This document shows, one piece after another, positions 51,240-58,994 of a stretch of DNA of 64,000 bases. The notes beneath the pieces were generated by a model. It ran no database searches. It was given only the letters and a program-made list of their open reading frames with translations, and had not been told where the DNA came from. The stretch's first letter is position 1. The number at the start of each line of letters is the position of its first letter. The translations under genes and the position numbers were made by a program. The stretch comes from Siderastrea siderea (taxonomy: Eukaryota > Cnidaria > Anthozoa > Scleractinia > Rhizangiidae), in NCBI GenBank assembly GCA_964030785.1, contig OZ034975.1, positions 14,890,142-14,954,141 of the forward strand, written 5' to 3'.

Positions 51240-51935
51240 ATGCCCCCCAACATCAACATGATCGGAGAACAAGATCTCGGTGCCTTGGAACTGCAAGTGG
51301 GTCATGGCCATGTGGTCTACACAGGGGGAGCCAAAGGTACGGATGCCCTCGTGGAACAACATGCCAAACACTTTGGGATGCAACTAGAAGTCCTGGTCCC
51401 CCCGAACCATCCTCGATCCACTTTCATTACCCCTTCTACGGTGGAAGTCCTGATGCTGGCCAACCCCCATCTTCACCAGGCAGCGGAGAAACTAGGCAAA
51501 AAAATGCCCAGTCATTTTTACACCCTGCAATTGCTGCAACGTAATTATCAAATTGCCAAAAAAGCCCATACCATCTATGCCTTTGGCATCTTGGAACCGG
51601 ATCATAAACGCGTGAAAGGAGGCACTGGTTGGACTGTGCAATTGGCTATGGATCAAGGCAAACCCGTCTACCTGTTTGACATACCCAGTCAATCATGGTA
51701 CCGCTCGGACCATTACTACCAAGTCAATGAGAATGCCGCCACCCTGGTCACTGGCAGTCAATTTGTCCCTTGGGGGCCTAAGAAGCCCACCCTTCATCAA
51801 AGCAGTGCTATTGTGGGATCCCGGGATGTGGACGAGAAAACCCGAGCCGAAATTCAAGCCTTATTCAACCGCACCTTCTGTCTACCCGAGAACATTGATC
51901 AATTACGTACGGAACTGGAAGACTTTCATTTGTAA
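51240..51935 (+). CDS. SLOG-fold (LOG/DprA-like) Rossmann protein
   Basis: 231 residues from ATG at 51240. Features of the SLOG superfamily: HVVYTGGAKGTDALVEQHA (25-42; glycine-rich nucleotide loop), VLVPPNHPRSTF (51-62), QRNYQIAKKAHTIYAFG (100-116) and KGGTGWTVQLAMDQGKPVYLF (126-146). Relatives bind or cleave nucleotides or nucleotide-derived signals, and some are sensors in immune systems. In a Polinton it could act on host nucleotide signalling; that is inference. It is on the opposite strand to most genes and shares a divergent promoter with the GRF gene, a position suggesting early expression. Intact. The B counterpart, if any, is outside the window. Confidence 0.82.
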   Translation: MPPNINMIGEQDLGALELQVGHGHVVYTGGAKGTDALVEQHAKHFGMQLEVLVPPNHPRSTFITPSTVEVLMLANPHLHQAAEKLGKKMPSHFYTLQLLQRNYQIAKKAHTIYAFGILEPDHKRVKGGTGWTVQLAMDQGKPVYLFDIPSQSWYRSDHYYQVNENAATLVTGSQFVPWGPKKPTLHQSSAIVGSRDVDEKTRAEIQALFNRTFCLPENIDQLRTELEDFHL

Positions 51936-52154
51936 TTGTACATAGCTTTCTTTTTTAATTCTTTTTTTTAGTTTTTATTTTTTCCAATTGTACATAGCTT
52001 TCTTTTTCAGTTTTTATTTTTTCAAACTGTAGATAGCTTTTTTCAATTGTAAATAGGAGCGCCCCACCCAGCGTGGCAAAGAATACAGACCACCATTTGT
52101 AAAAAAACATCAACTCTTTTTTTAATTAAAATAAAAAAGTTCACAACCCTGACG
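51936..52154. repeat. 3' region with tandem TTGTACATAGCTTTC repeats
   Basis: Three imperfect copies of AATTGTACATAGCTTTCTTTT-type units with T-rich spacers (about 51936-52060) lie between the convergent SLOG and FYVTL genes. AATAAAA-like sequences at about 52125-52135 could serve as poly(A) signals on either strand. Confidence 0.6.
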
Positions 52155-52925
52155 TCATGTCCGTTGACTTTTTCTGGAGAGTTGAAGGGTAATGATGGTA
52201 CTGCCTTGTTTGAAAGGAGCCGGCTGTCCATTCGCTGTTTGAATGTCAATGGCAATGCTGTCAAAGATGGTTTTGCCAAGAGGAAAATACATCCGTTGCG
52301 TGGTATCAAACTGATGATCGGTATTGCCAGCATCAATGGCACGTAAAAAACCTTTTTCTTGATTTCCAACCACGCTGTCAATGACGAGATCCGTGTAAAT
52401 CATGAGTTGTTGTCGTCCTTGTTGCGGTTTGACGGTTTGGGTGGTGGGAAATGGTTGTCGACTGAGATTAGGACCCAAGAACAACTCATACTCGAAATCG
52501 GGGTGGGTAAAGCTGACAGAGACGATGCCATGCGGTGGATATTTGTTGACAGGCCCTATGGTGGGTGTCCATTTGTGGCGATCGTCGTAATCCACGATAT
52601 GTTTCACCAGATAATTTTTTTCTTGGACAATTCTCTGCGTTGGCGTTCCATCTTTGACAAGTCCCATCAGGCTGGCCAATTTCCATTCCATTTCAAATTG
52701 CATGTTGGCTGGTATGAGTACATACAACGAATCTAATTCGGAGGCGATGCCGGCATTGGTGATTTTCACGTAGGGTTGAGCCAGGTTAAGAGCGGCTAGT
52801 TGTTGTCGTTTCCCTAGATCGTCCACGTCCATTTTGGCTATATCCATCATGACTTCCATGTGTTGTTTTTCTATTTCGTAAGCGATGCCAGTAGTATGGG
52901 GCGTCGATCTGGGTAAATGAATCAA
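52155..52925 (-). pseudogene. FYVTL-family protein 3, N-terminally truncated
   Basis: 256 codons matching about the last 240 residues of the complete gene at 57216-58268, beginning near IAYEIEKQHMEVMMDIAKM. The N-terminal part, including the MSFYITL start, is missing, and the sequence before the match (PRSTPHTTG) looks like a deletion scar. The remaining frame, up to LSRKSQRT, is intact. The gene lies at the right end of element A, so the deletion removed the element's right subterminal genes as well. Confidence 0.8.
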
Positions 52926-53280
52926 AAAGACCCACCCCCCTAACTTTTTAAACCAATCAGAGACTAGTGCCAGTCCTTTTTATCATGTGATCACGGTCAT
53001 GAGAATGGACCAATGAGAGAAGAGGTCAAAGGTCAGTCCGGAAGTGGGGGGTCAAAGGTCATTTCCGATTCAAAGGTCAGTCCGGAAGTGGGGGTCAAAG
53101 CGGAAGTGACGTGGAGGTCATGTGATTTGTTTTGGGAAACCGCTGTCCAGTGGTCAAAGCGAAAAAAGGATGGCGGGCTCAGATGAGTTCAATAACAAGG
53201 CACACACAGAGTTCCACTTTTTTCAACAAGTTTAATGATCAATAACAACAACAAGTGTTAAGTGGTGAGCGGCGCGGCAA
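52926..53280. other. right subterminal region of Polinton A
   Basis: Non-coding. Contains GGTCAAAGGTCA-type direct repeats (nuclear-receptor half sites) with CCGGAAGT between them (53015-53105) and the extra terminal-repeat copy described separately. Confidence 0.5.
53090..53185 (+). repeat. extra terminal-repeat copy, left-end orientation
   Basis: GGAAGTGACGT, GGGAAACCGCTG and GGATGGCGGGCTCA appear here in the same orientation as the left terminal repeat at 33.5 kb, although this is the right end of element A. It could be the left end of a further, mostly deleted, element. Confidence 0.65.
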
Positions 53281-53520
53281 CTATTTCCAGGTGGTATCGG
53301 TGGGTAAGACTTGTCCGCAAATCTGGCAGGGATCTCGGATATCGTCTCGTTTGCACCAATGAAGTGAAGGAAAATCAATGCCAGGTAGATCTTGTGAGGA
53401 GGAGGAGGTTTTGGGTAGATTGTCATCGAGATGTTGGAACCAACGATCGATGGCTCTTTGTTTGACTTGAAGGTCTTGATTTTTTTCTTGGTAATCACCT
53501 GGATAGTAGCAGCCTTGCCG
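53281..53520 (-). pseudogene. 3' fragment of an unidentified gene
   Basis: An 80-codon open frame without start, ending at TAG (53281-53283). It reads QGCYYPGDYQEKNQDLQ, QRAIDRWFQHLDDNLPK and RDPCQICGQVLPTD, with ordinary protein-like composition and a CxxC pair. It lies between two inverted terminal-repeat copies, so it may be the remnant of another Polinton's subterminal gene. The alternative 98-codon frame on the same strand looks less protein-like. Confidence 0.4.
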
Positions 53521-53586
53521 CGCCCCATCCCCCCGCGTGTCGCCGCCTATTCCCCGCCCGCGCGTTTCTGATGAGCTGGTTTAAAA

Positions 53587-53665
53587 AACTGGAAGGGTGC
53601 CACTTTTTTTCCCTACCAAATGCCTAGATCAAACTGGAAGGGTGGGTCTTTTTTCCCTACCAAAT
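53587..53665. repeat. tandem pair
   Basis: Two copies of ACTGGAAGGGTG...TTTTTTCCCTACCAAAT, about 45 bp apart. Confidence 0.75.
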
Positions 53666-53703
53666 TTCAAATACTACACCTCAAGTCCATTTTGACCTCT
53701 CAT

Positions 53704-53830
53704 GTTGAGCCCGCGATCTCCTTTTTCCGTACCGGTCAGCGGTTTCCCACCTCAAATCACGTGACCTTCGCATTTCCATTCACTTCCGGTTGTTGATGAC
53801 GTCACTTCCGGTCCTTAGACCCCAGGGCCC
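53704..53830 (-). repeat. right terminal repeat of Polinton A
   Basis: TGAGCCCGCGATC...CAGCGGTTTCCCAC...ATCACGTGAC is the inverse of the left repeat units at 33475-33605. TGACGTCA at 53797-53804 fused to CACTTCCGG makes a composite CRE-ETS site that mirrors the left end. Confidence 0.8.
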
Positions 53831-54144
53831 TCTCGAACACCATCTTGAATTCGACGCCATCTTGGACGCCATCTTGGAGCCAAAACTACTCCGGATTTGG
53901 GGATAATTTGGCCCCTATACTATAAAAGACGCATGCGCACGGTTATTTCACCTACCAGCAGACCAGGAGGATCGTGGGCTCCGATCAGAAAAGAGAGGAC
54001 AATGACATGGGGTAAAATGAGGGATTGCCTTATGTAATTCCGGACTGACTACTCAGACATCGATAGGCAGTGAGGGAGGAACATAGTCGGCCCCTAGACC
54101 ATGAATGACTATGCCCTTGTCCATCAGATGGACTACCTCGATGT
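53831..54144. other. spacer with terminal-repeat fragment
   Basis: Repeated GCCATCTTGGA motifs at about 53860-53880. At 53970-54005 GATCGTGGGCTC followed by AGAAAAGAGAGGACAAT matches the start of element B near 55955-55988, so a second partial left end lies here. Confidence 0.5.
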
Positions 54145-55170
54145 CAACGAGCCGTTACAGTCAGCACATCGTTGGACTGTGGAAAAAAGAAATACAGAGA
54201 GTGAGTAAAAATAAATCAAATAGTCTTTCGGGTAGAAAATGATTTTTTCACAACAGCGCGGGGAATGGGAAAACATTGGCGGCCAGAGCGAAGACACCAT
54301 GGTAGAGGTCAAAGGTCAAGTTGGGTTAGGGTTAAGCGTTTGAGGATGCAACCGGCGCGTTAAGCTTTCGCTGTTTTCAAAAAAAAAGCCGTTCGCTTTC
54401 TTCCCGGAGAAAATGCGAGTTGTGATCTCGCTTGTCTCACCGCGTTACAGTCAGCACATCCTTGGATTGTGGAACAAGAAATACAGAGAGAGTAAAAAAT
54501 AAAGGAATAAAATATTCTTTCGGGTAGAAAAGGATTTTTTTTCACAACAACGCGGGGAATGGAAAAACATTGCGAGCTAAACAGAACCGCGATGGTTCGC
54601 TTAAAAAATATTTTTAGCCGGCAGCAAAAAAAAAAACAACACTTACCTCGTGTTAAGCTTTCGCTGTTTTCAAAAAGCCGCTCGCTTTCTTCTCGGAGAA
54701 AATGCGAGTTGTCATCTCGTTTGTCTCACCGCTTTACAGGCAGCACATCGTTGGACTGTAGAAAAAAGAAATACAGAAAGTGAGTAAAAATAAATCAAAT
54801 AGTCTTTCGGGTAGAAAAGGATTTTTTCACAACAACGCGGGGAATGGAAAAACATTGCGAGCTAAACAGAACCGCGATGGTTCGCTTAAAAAATATTTTT
54901 AGCCGGCAGCAAAAAAAAACAACACTTACCTCGTGTTAAGCTTTCGCTGTTTTCAAAAAGCCGCTCGCTTTCTTCTCGGAGAAAAGTTTTTCTTCTCGTT
55001 TGTCTCACCGCGTTACAGTCAGCACATCGTTGGACTGTGGAAAAAAGAAATACAGAGAGTGAGTAAAAATAAATCAAATAGTCTTTCAGGTAGAAAATGA
55101 TTTTAGCCGGCAGCGAAACACAACACTTACCTCGTGTTAAGCTTTCGCTGTTTTCAAAACATCCATTCGG
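54145..55170 (-). repeat. tandem array, unit about 290 bp
   Basis: At least four units, marked by GTTAAGCTTTCGCTGTTTTC at 54359, 54653, 54934 and 55136 (spacing about 294, 281 and 202 bp). Each also holds CAGCACATCGTTGGACTGT and CTTTCGGGTAGAAAA blocks. On the minus strand most units read ACGAGGTAAGTGTTG, a very good 5' splice site, just after a short exon-like segment. Origin unknown; possibly a subterminal or host tandem repeat. Confidence 0.8.
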
Positions 55171-55416
55171 CGGCTTTTACAGATAAAAATCTCCCACTTT
55201 TTTTCGCTGACATCTTAGCTGTCATCGTTTTGTTTGTAAAGCCGAGGGTTGCTGGGGTAAAGCGATGAATAAATCTGTGAAAAAACTGTCGTAAATCTCC
55301 CTGACCTTCCTCCATCTTGAAAAAAGTAAGAATTTGGGCGTACGTTTGCTGCTTATATAGCAAACAGTATGACCTTATTTGGTTAGGATTGGTTGTGATT
55401 GGTCAGTCCCATTCAG
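55171..55416. other. possible exon next to the array
   Basis: A minus-strand frame starting at 55319 (MEEGQGDLRQFF...) runs about 50 codons towards the last array unit. It has normal composition, but no family match, and I leave it uncalled. Confidence 0.3.
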
Positions 55417-55467
55417 GCCATGGTCAAGGTCCAAGGCCATGGTCAAGGTCCAAGGCCATGGTCAAAT
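55417..55467. repeat. 20-bp tandem repeat, three units
   Basis: GGCCATGGTCAAGGTCCAA repeated, the last unit diverged. Confidence 0.9.
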
Positions 55468-55493
55468 TCCAATCAGAAGCAGAGCGCATGTCT

Positions 55494-55590
55494 ACGCGGG
55501 CGGGCAGCGGCGGCGGGCAGCGGCGGCGAGCGCGGGCGGCGGCGGCGGGCGCGCGCGGGGAATCGGCGGCGCGCGCTTGGCGCGCGCTGT
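55494..55590. repeat. GGC-rich simple repeat
   Basis: Nearly pure G/C with GCGGCGGGCAGCG-type units. Immediately after it, at 55616-55640, GTTCGAATCCCGGTCGGGG resembles a tRNA B-box and T arm, a possible SINE or tRNA remnant. Homopolymer-rich DNA follows to about 55830. Confidence 0.75.
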
Positions 55591-56031
55591 GGGGGAAACC
55601 AAGATTTTTTTTAGTGTGAGTTCGAATCCCGGTCGGGGTGGAAAAAAATTTTTTTTTGAAAAAAGCATGGAAATTTTTTTTTTTCGGGTCGAAGCGAGTA
55701 GGAGACAATGGAATGAAGAGTGTTTCTTGGGGATTTGGCTGGGAGGTTTTTTTGGGTTAGAAGCGATCGATCGAGTTCGGCTCGGTTTGAAAACAAAAAT
55801 CCCTTTTTTTAAAAAACAAAACAAAAGAGAGTTGATTGGTTTTACTTGGATGACATAGGTTTTTTATTCATGTCAAGGGAAAAAGAGAGGTACAATGACA
55901 TAGAGAATACATAGGGAATACATAGGTAGTACATAGGGACTACATAAGGAAAAAGGGATCGCGGGCTCAGATCAGAAAAGAGAGGACAATTACGGGGTGT
56001 GATAAATTTGTTTCGGTCAATGACGGCCAGA

Positions 56032-56222
56032 TTATGCAAATCTTTTTTGGATTTGTTCCTTGAGTTCTTTGTGTTGTGTGTTTTTCATGATGGCGGCTGC
56101 TTCTTCTTGGATTTTTTCTTTGTAATGTTCGGCAATGTCTTCCAGATCATAACCTGCTTGCAGACCTTGTCGCAGCAGTTCTAGTGCTGATAAAGATGGT
56201 TTCAAGCTTGAGACTGGATCCA
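56032..56222 (-). CDS. small coiled-coil protein
   Basis: 63 residues from ATG at 56222 (MDPVSSLKPSLSALELLRQG). Helical and charged throughout (YKEKIQEEAAAIMKN). Overlaps the end of the upstream 171-residue gene by about 20 nt. No family recognised. Confidence 0.5.
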
Positions 56223-56717
56223 TTGGTAAAACAAATAGGTTTCTTGTTTGGGACAATGGTGGGTGGGTTTCGCGTGACGACCGCAGGTTAATCCTACATC
56301 AAACCCCATGGCGATGAGTTTCTCGACTTTAGGACATCCAAAGTCTTCCAAGTTGACACAAGGAATTTGGAGCTCGTCGAGAAGGTCCTTTTCTAAATGG
56401 CCTCCCTTGTAAGCGACCATGGTTCGCTGCTGTGTTCTGGAACGTTGATAGGCGACGTCGATCAAGGGTTTGATCATATGTTGAGGTAAAGCCTTTTCTT
56501 GCGGGGTCGATTCAAAGCGTAAGCCGTGAATATGATAGTAGACATAGTTGACCGTTTTACGATCTCGCTTTTCCAGCGAGACGTAAGGCAGCGTGTTTTC
56601 CAAAAACCAGCTAAAACTCCCGTGCGATACACTGTAAAGACCTAGTTCTCTGACAATATACGGATGATGTTTGACTTTATAGCCATCCAAATCCACAATC
56701 ATACAGATTTGTTCCAT
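56202..56717 (-). CDS. conserved Polinton protein, possible nuclease
   Basis: 171 residues. Starts MEQICMIVDLDGYKV, then YVYYHIHGLRFE (about 85), MVAYKGGHLEKDLLDELQIP (about 100-119), VNLEDFGCPKVEKL and CGRHAKPTHHCPKQE (about 145-160). The spacing DLDG / YKGGHLEKDLL / CGRH...HCP..E recalls RNase H-fold (DEDD-type) nucleases or a zinc-stabilised fold, but I cannot confirm catalytic residues. Intact, with ATG at 56717. It is divergent to the gene at 56928. Confidence 0.6.
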   Translation of the reverse strand: MEQICMIVDLDGYKVKHHPYIVRELGLYSVSHGSFSWFLENTLPYVSLEKRDRKTVNYVYYHIHGLRFESTPQEKALPQHMIKPLIDVAYQRSRTQQRTMVAYKGGHLEKDLLDELQIPCVNLEDFGCPKVEKLIAMGFDVGLTCGRHAKPTHHCPKQETYLFYQWIQSQA

Positions 56718-56927
56718 GTTGTCTTCTGTCTAAAAACAGAATTGATTTGGTTTAACTGTCACACCTTCAATAGGTACAGACTTGCCCCATGACGTCATAA
56801 CCGTCTTTGTCGGTAGATTGCTTGTCGAAACATGTCGAAACATACCCGTTGACATCACAATCCACACCCACCTTGTTTTGTATATAGAAATTTTATTGCG
56901 CGCTTTTTCTAAAGGGAAAGATCAAAG

Positions 56928-57146
56928 ATGCTCGGTTGTTTTCTCTATATCTCGTCAAGTTTTAAGGATTGGTTTCTTTACAAGACACACTTGTACCTGT
57001 GTAAGCAGTTGTATGAACCTACTGACTTACCGGAACCGACAGACGATCCTTTACAGGCGATTGAACTCTGTCAAGGGAATATCGGGCGTTGGGTCGTGTT
57101 TATGGTCTGGTTGGAAACCTGTCCGAGCGCGTTTCCTTGTTTTTAA
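56928..57146 (+). CDS. RWVVF-motif protein, short form
   Basis: 72 residues. LCKQLYEPTDLPEPTDDP and GNIGRWVVFMVWLETCPSAF match the gene at 49774-50124 in element A. A TATA-like GTATATAG lies about 50 bp upstream at 56879-56886. The C-terminal part present in A is missing here. Positioned directly upstream of the FYVTL gene. Confidence 0.62.
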   Translation: MLGCFLYISSSFKDWFLYKTHLYLCKQLYEPTDLPEPTDDPLQAIELCQGNIGRWVVFMVWLETCPSAFPCF

Positions 57147-57178
57147 GGAGCCTTGGGAGGTCAAGGTCCTTTCATAGG

Positions 57179-57190
57179 TATAAAAAAGGC
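57179..57190 (+). promoter_or_regulatory. TATA box of the FYVTL gene
   Basis: TATAAAAAAGG. It lies only about 6 bp from the first ATG (57195), which would therefore fall upstream of or at the transcription start; the ATG at 57216 is the likely start. Confidence 0.7.
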
Positions 57191-57215
57191 AACCATGGGC
57201 TATTTTGTTGTCACC

Positions 57216-58268
57216 ATGAGTTTCTACATCACCCTCCTCAGTGATCAAGCGCAAGGCACGGGGCAAAAATTTACTGCCAGACTTCCTCATTCACACTATC
57301 TGGTAGAAGATGATTGGGAAGCGGCCCTGGTTCATATCTCACACCCTGGTTTTAATCAACAATTGGAAGATCAAACCAAGCAGAATTGGACGCAAGAAGA
57401 TAGTCAAAAACATTGGATGAAAACAGATATCAGATACGTGCCAAAACGTGCTGAGGGAACGGCTCCCATTCAAGTCACCAAACAAATCCATTTACCCCCA
57501 GGGTATTACCACAATTTGAAAGAAGCATGGATCGCCATCGCGTACGAAATGGAAAAACAACACATGGAAGTCATGATGGATATAGCCAAAATGGACGTGG
57601 ACGATCAGGCTAAACGACAACAACTAGCCGCTCTCAACCTGGCTCAACCCTACGTGAAAATCACCAATACAGGCACCGCCTCCGAATTAGATTCGTTGTA
57701 TGTACTCATTCCAGCCAACATGCAATTTGAAATGGAATGGAAATTCGCTCAACTGATGGGACTTGTGAAAGATGGAACGCCAAGTGAACGCATCGTCCAA
57801 GAAAAAAATTATCTGGTGAAACATATCGTCGATTACGACGATCGACACAAATGGACACCAACCGTCGGTCCTGTCAACAAATATCCACCCCATGGCATCG
57901 TCTCCGTCAGCTTTACTCACCCCGATTTCGATTATTACTTCTTCTTGGGTCCGAATCTCAGTCGGCAGCCATTTCCCACCACGCAAACTGTCAAACCACA
58001 ACAAGGACAACAACAACTCATGATCTATACGGATCTCGTCGCACAGAGCATTGTCGGAAATCAACAAAAAGGTTTTTTACGTACCTTGGATGCCGGCAAT
58101 ACCGATCATCAATTTCATACCACTCAACGGATGTTTTTTCCTCTTGGTAAAACCATCTTTGACAGCATTGCCATGGACATTCAAACAGCCAATGGACAGC
58201 CGGCTCCTTTCAAACAAGGCAGCACCATCATCACCCTTGAACTCTCCAGAAAAAGTCAACGGACATAA
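57216..58268 (+). CDS. FYVTL-family virion protein 3, full length
   Basis: 350 residues from ATG at 57216, chosen because of the TATA position and because paralogues start MSFYVTL. Contains MSFYITLLSDQAQGTGQKF, EDDWEAALVHISHPG, a helical segment (MEKQHMEVMMDIAKMDVDD), PHGIVSVSFTHPDFDY and the C-terminal block MIYTDLVAQSIVGNQ ... TIFDSIAMDIQTANGQPAPF ... STIITLELSRK. The general plan equals that of the two 347-residue paralogues in A. It is the complete version of the truncated gene at 52155-52925. Its stop codon overlaps the TATA box of the next gene. Confidence 0.82.
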   Translation: MSFYITLLSDQAQGTGQKFTARLPHSHYLVEDDWEAALVHISHPGFNQQLEDQTKQNWTQEDSQKHWMKTDIRYVPKRAEGTAPIQVTKQIHLPPGYYHNLKEAWIAIAYEMEKQHMEVMMDIAKMDVDDQAKRQQLAALNLAQPYVKITNTGTASELDSLYVLIPANMQFEMEWKFAQLMGLVKDGTPSERIVQEKNYLVKHIVDYDDRHKWTPTVGPVNKYPPHGIVSVSFTHPDFDYYFFLGPNLSRQPFPTTQTVKPQQGQQQLMIYTDLVAQSIVGNQQKGFLRTLDAGNTDHQFHTTQRMFFPLGKTIFDSIAMDIQTANGQPAPFKQGSTIITLELSRKSQRT

Positions 58269-58302
58269 AAACAGAGGGTGCGCCTGGCTGGAGCAGCTTA
58301 TC

Positions 58303-58500
58303 ATGACCACGAGAAAATTATTGGAAGAGTTTGAAACATTCGAAGACGATTTAAAGGTGGAGCAAATTTTGAAGAAGGTGAAGGCAGAACGTGTCCAAGA
58401 CAAGAGTCTTGCTGAACAATTAGAGAAGAGAGAGCAGAGGGGAGGTGTGTGACTTTTTAAAGCACATGTCCCCTGACGAATGGGAACAATTGAGATGTGG
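58303..58500 (+). CDS. small acidic protein, element B
   Basis: The first frame (58303-58452, 49 codons) reads LLEEFETFEDDLKVEQILKK, matching the gene at 39145. The continuation HMSPDEWEQL lies in another register, as in A. About 60 bp present in A between the two parts are missing. Preceded by ATAAAAAC, a TATA remnant homologous to that in A. Probably broken or frameshift-expressed. Confidence 0.45.
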
Positions 58501-58632
58501 ACGATCCGTTTGATTTGGATGATTTTGTTTCTTGAACAAAAAAAAAAAAAGACAGGTGCAAACATTTTCATTTTGTTTTATTTTCTCCCAAAAGAACACA
58601 ACATGGGCTGTAACACGAGGTGATTAAAACAA

Positions 58633-58992
58633 TTACAATTTTAAACGTTTCTTGGCTTGCATGATTTTTTTGACCACGCGTTCCGTCTTGGTTTTCTTGC
58701 CGGGTAACCGATCAATGGCTTGGATCATCTTGGTATCGGCTTTCCATTTATCTTGCAAATTCTTGGCACGGCTGTAATCAATGTCATGTTGTTTGGCGAT
58801 CTGGTCCAAGCGATTGATCCCGGGATCCCCACGTTTCAGACGTTTGGCTAAATGTGTCCCGGGTCCCATGTACTGATAGCCAGGCCAATGAAATTCTTTG
58901 CCGGTTTTAGCGATCCATTTTTGTACATCCACTGCCCCACCGGATTGGCGGCGTTTCCGTTTGACACTCCTTCTCCTTCTCTTGGTGGGCAT
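58633..58992 (-). CDS. PLA2-domain virion protein, element B
   Basis: 119 residues; RRQSGGAV replaces the QRGG site of A, while the calcium loop YMGPG and the catalytic HDIDY are identical. The C-terminal two thirds are almost unchanged, which indicates constraint on the enzyme domain and freedom in the basic arm. Confidence 0.85.
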   Translation of the reverse strand: MPTKRRRRSVKRKRRQSGGAVDVQKWIAKTGKEFHWPGYQYMGPGTHLAKRLKRGDPGINRLDQIAKQHDIDYSRAKNLQDKWKADTKMIQAIDRLPGKKTKTERVVKKIMQAKKRLKL

Positions 58993-58994
58993 GT

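Larger units (their letters stand above)
33418..53830 (-). mobile_element. Polinton/Maverick (adintovirus-like) element A
   Basis: About 20.4 kb bounded by inverted terminal repeats, with the diagnostic Polinton set: protein-primed POLB, retroviral-type integrase, packaging ATPase, adenain-type protease and double-jelly-roll major capsid protein. Most genes run on the minus strand, packed tightly, many with their own TATA box. Known decay: a nonsense codon in the capsid gene and loss of the N-terminal part of the right-most FYVTL gene. POLB, integrase, ATPase and protease frames are intact. Extra terminal-repeat copies near 53.1 kb complicate the right boundary. Confidence 0.93.

Noticed and set aside
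54145..55170. CRISPR-like array
   Set aside because: Units are long, of unequal length and contiguous, without short repeats and unique spacers; in an animal genome it is an ordinary tandem repeat.
55379..55858. Plus-strand frame of 159 codons
   Set aside because: Crosses GGC simple repeats and homopolymers; Arg/Gly/Ala-rich only because of base composition.
56203..57290. Start of the FYVTL gene at 57153 or 57195
   Set aside because: The TATA box at 57179-57190 makes both too early; the ATG at 57216 matches the paralogues.
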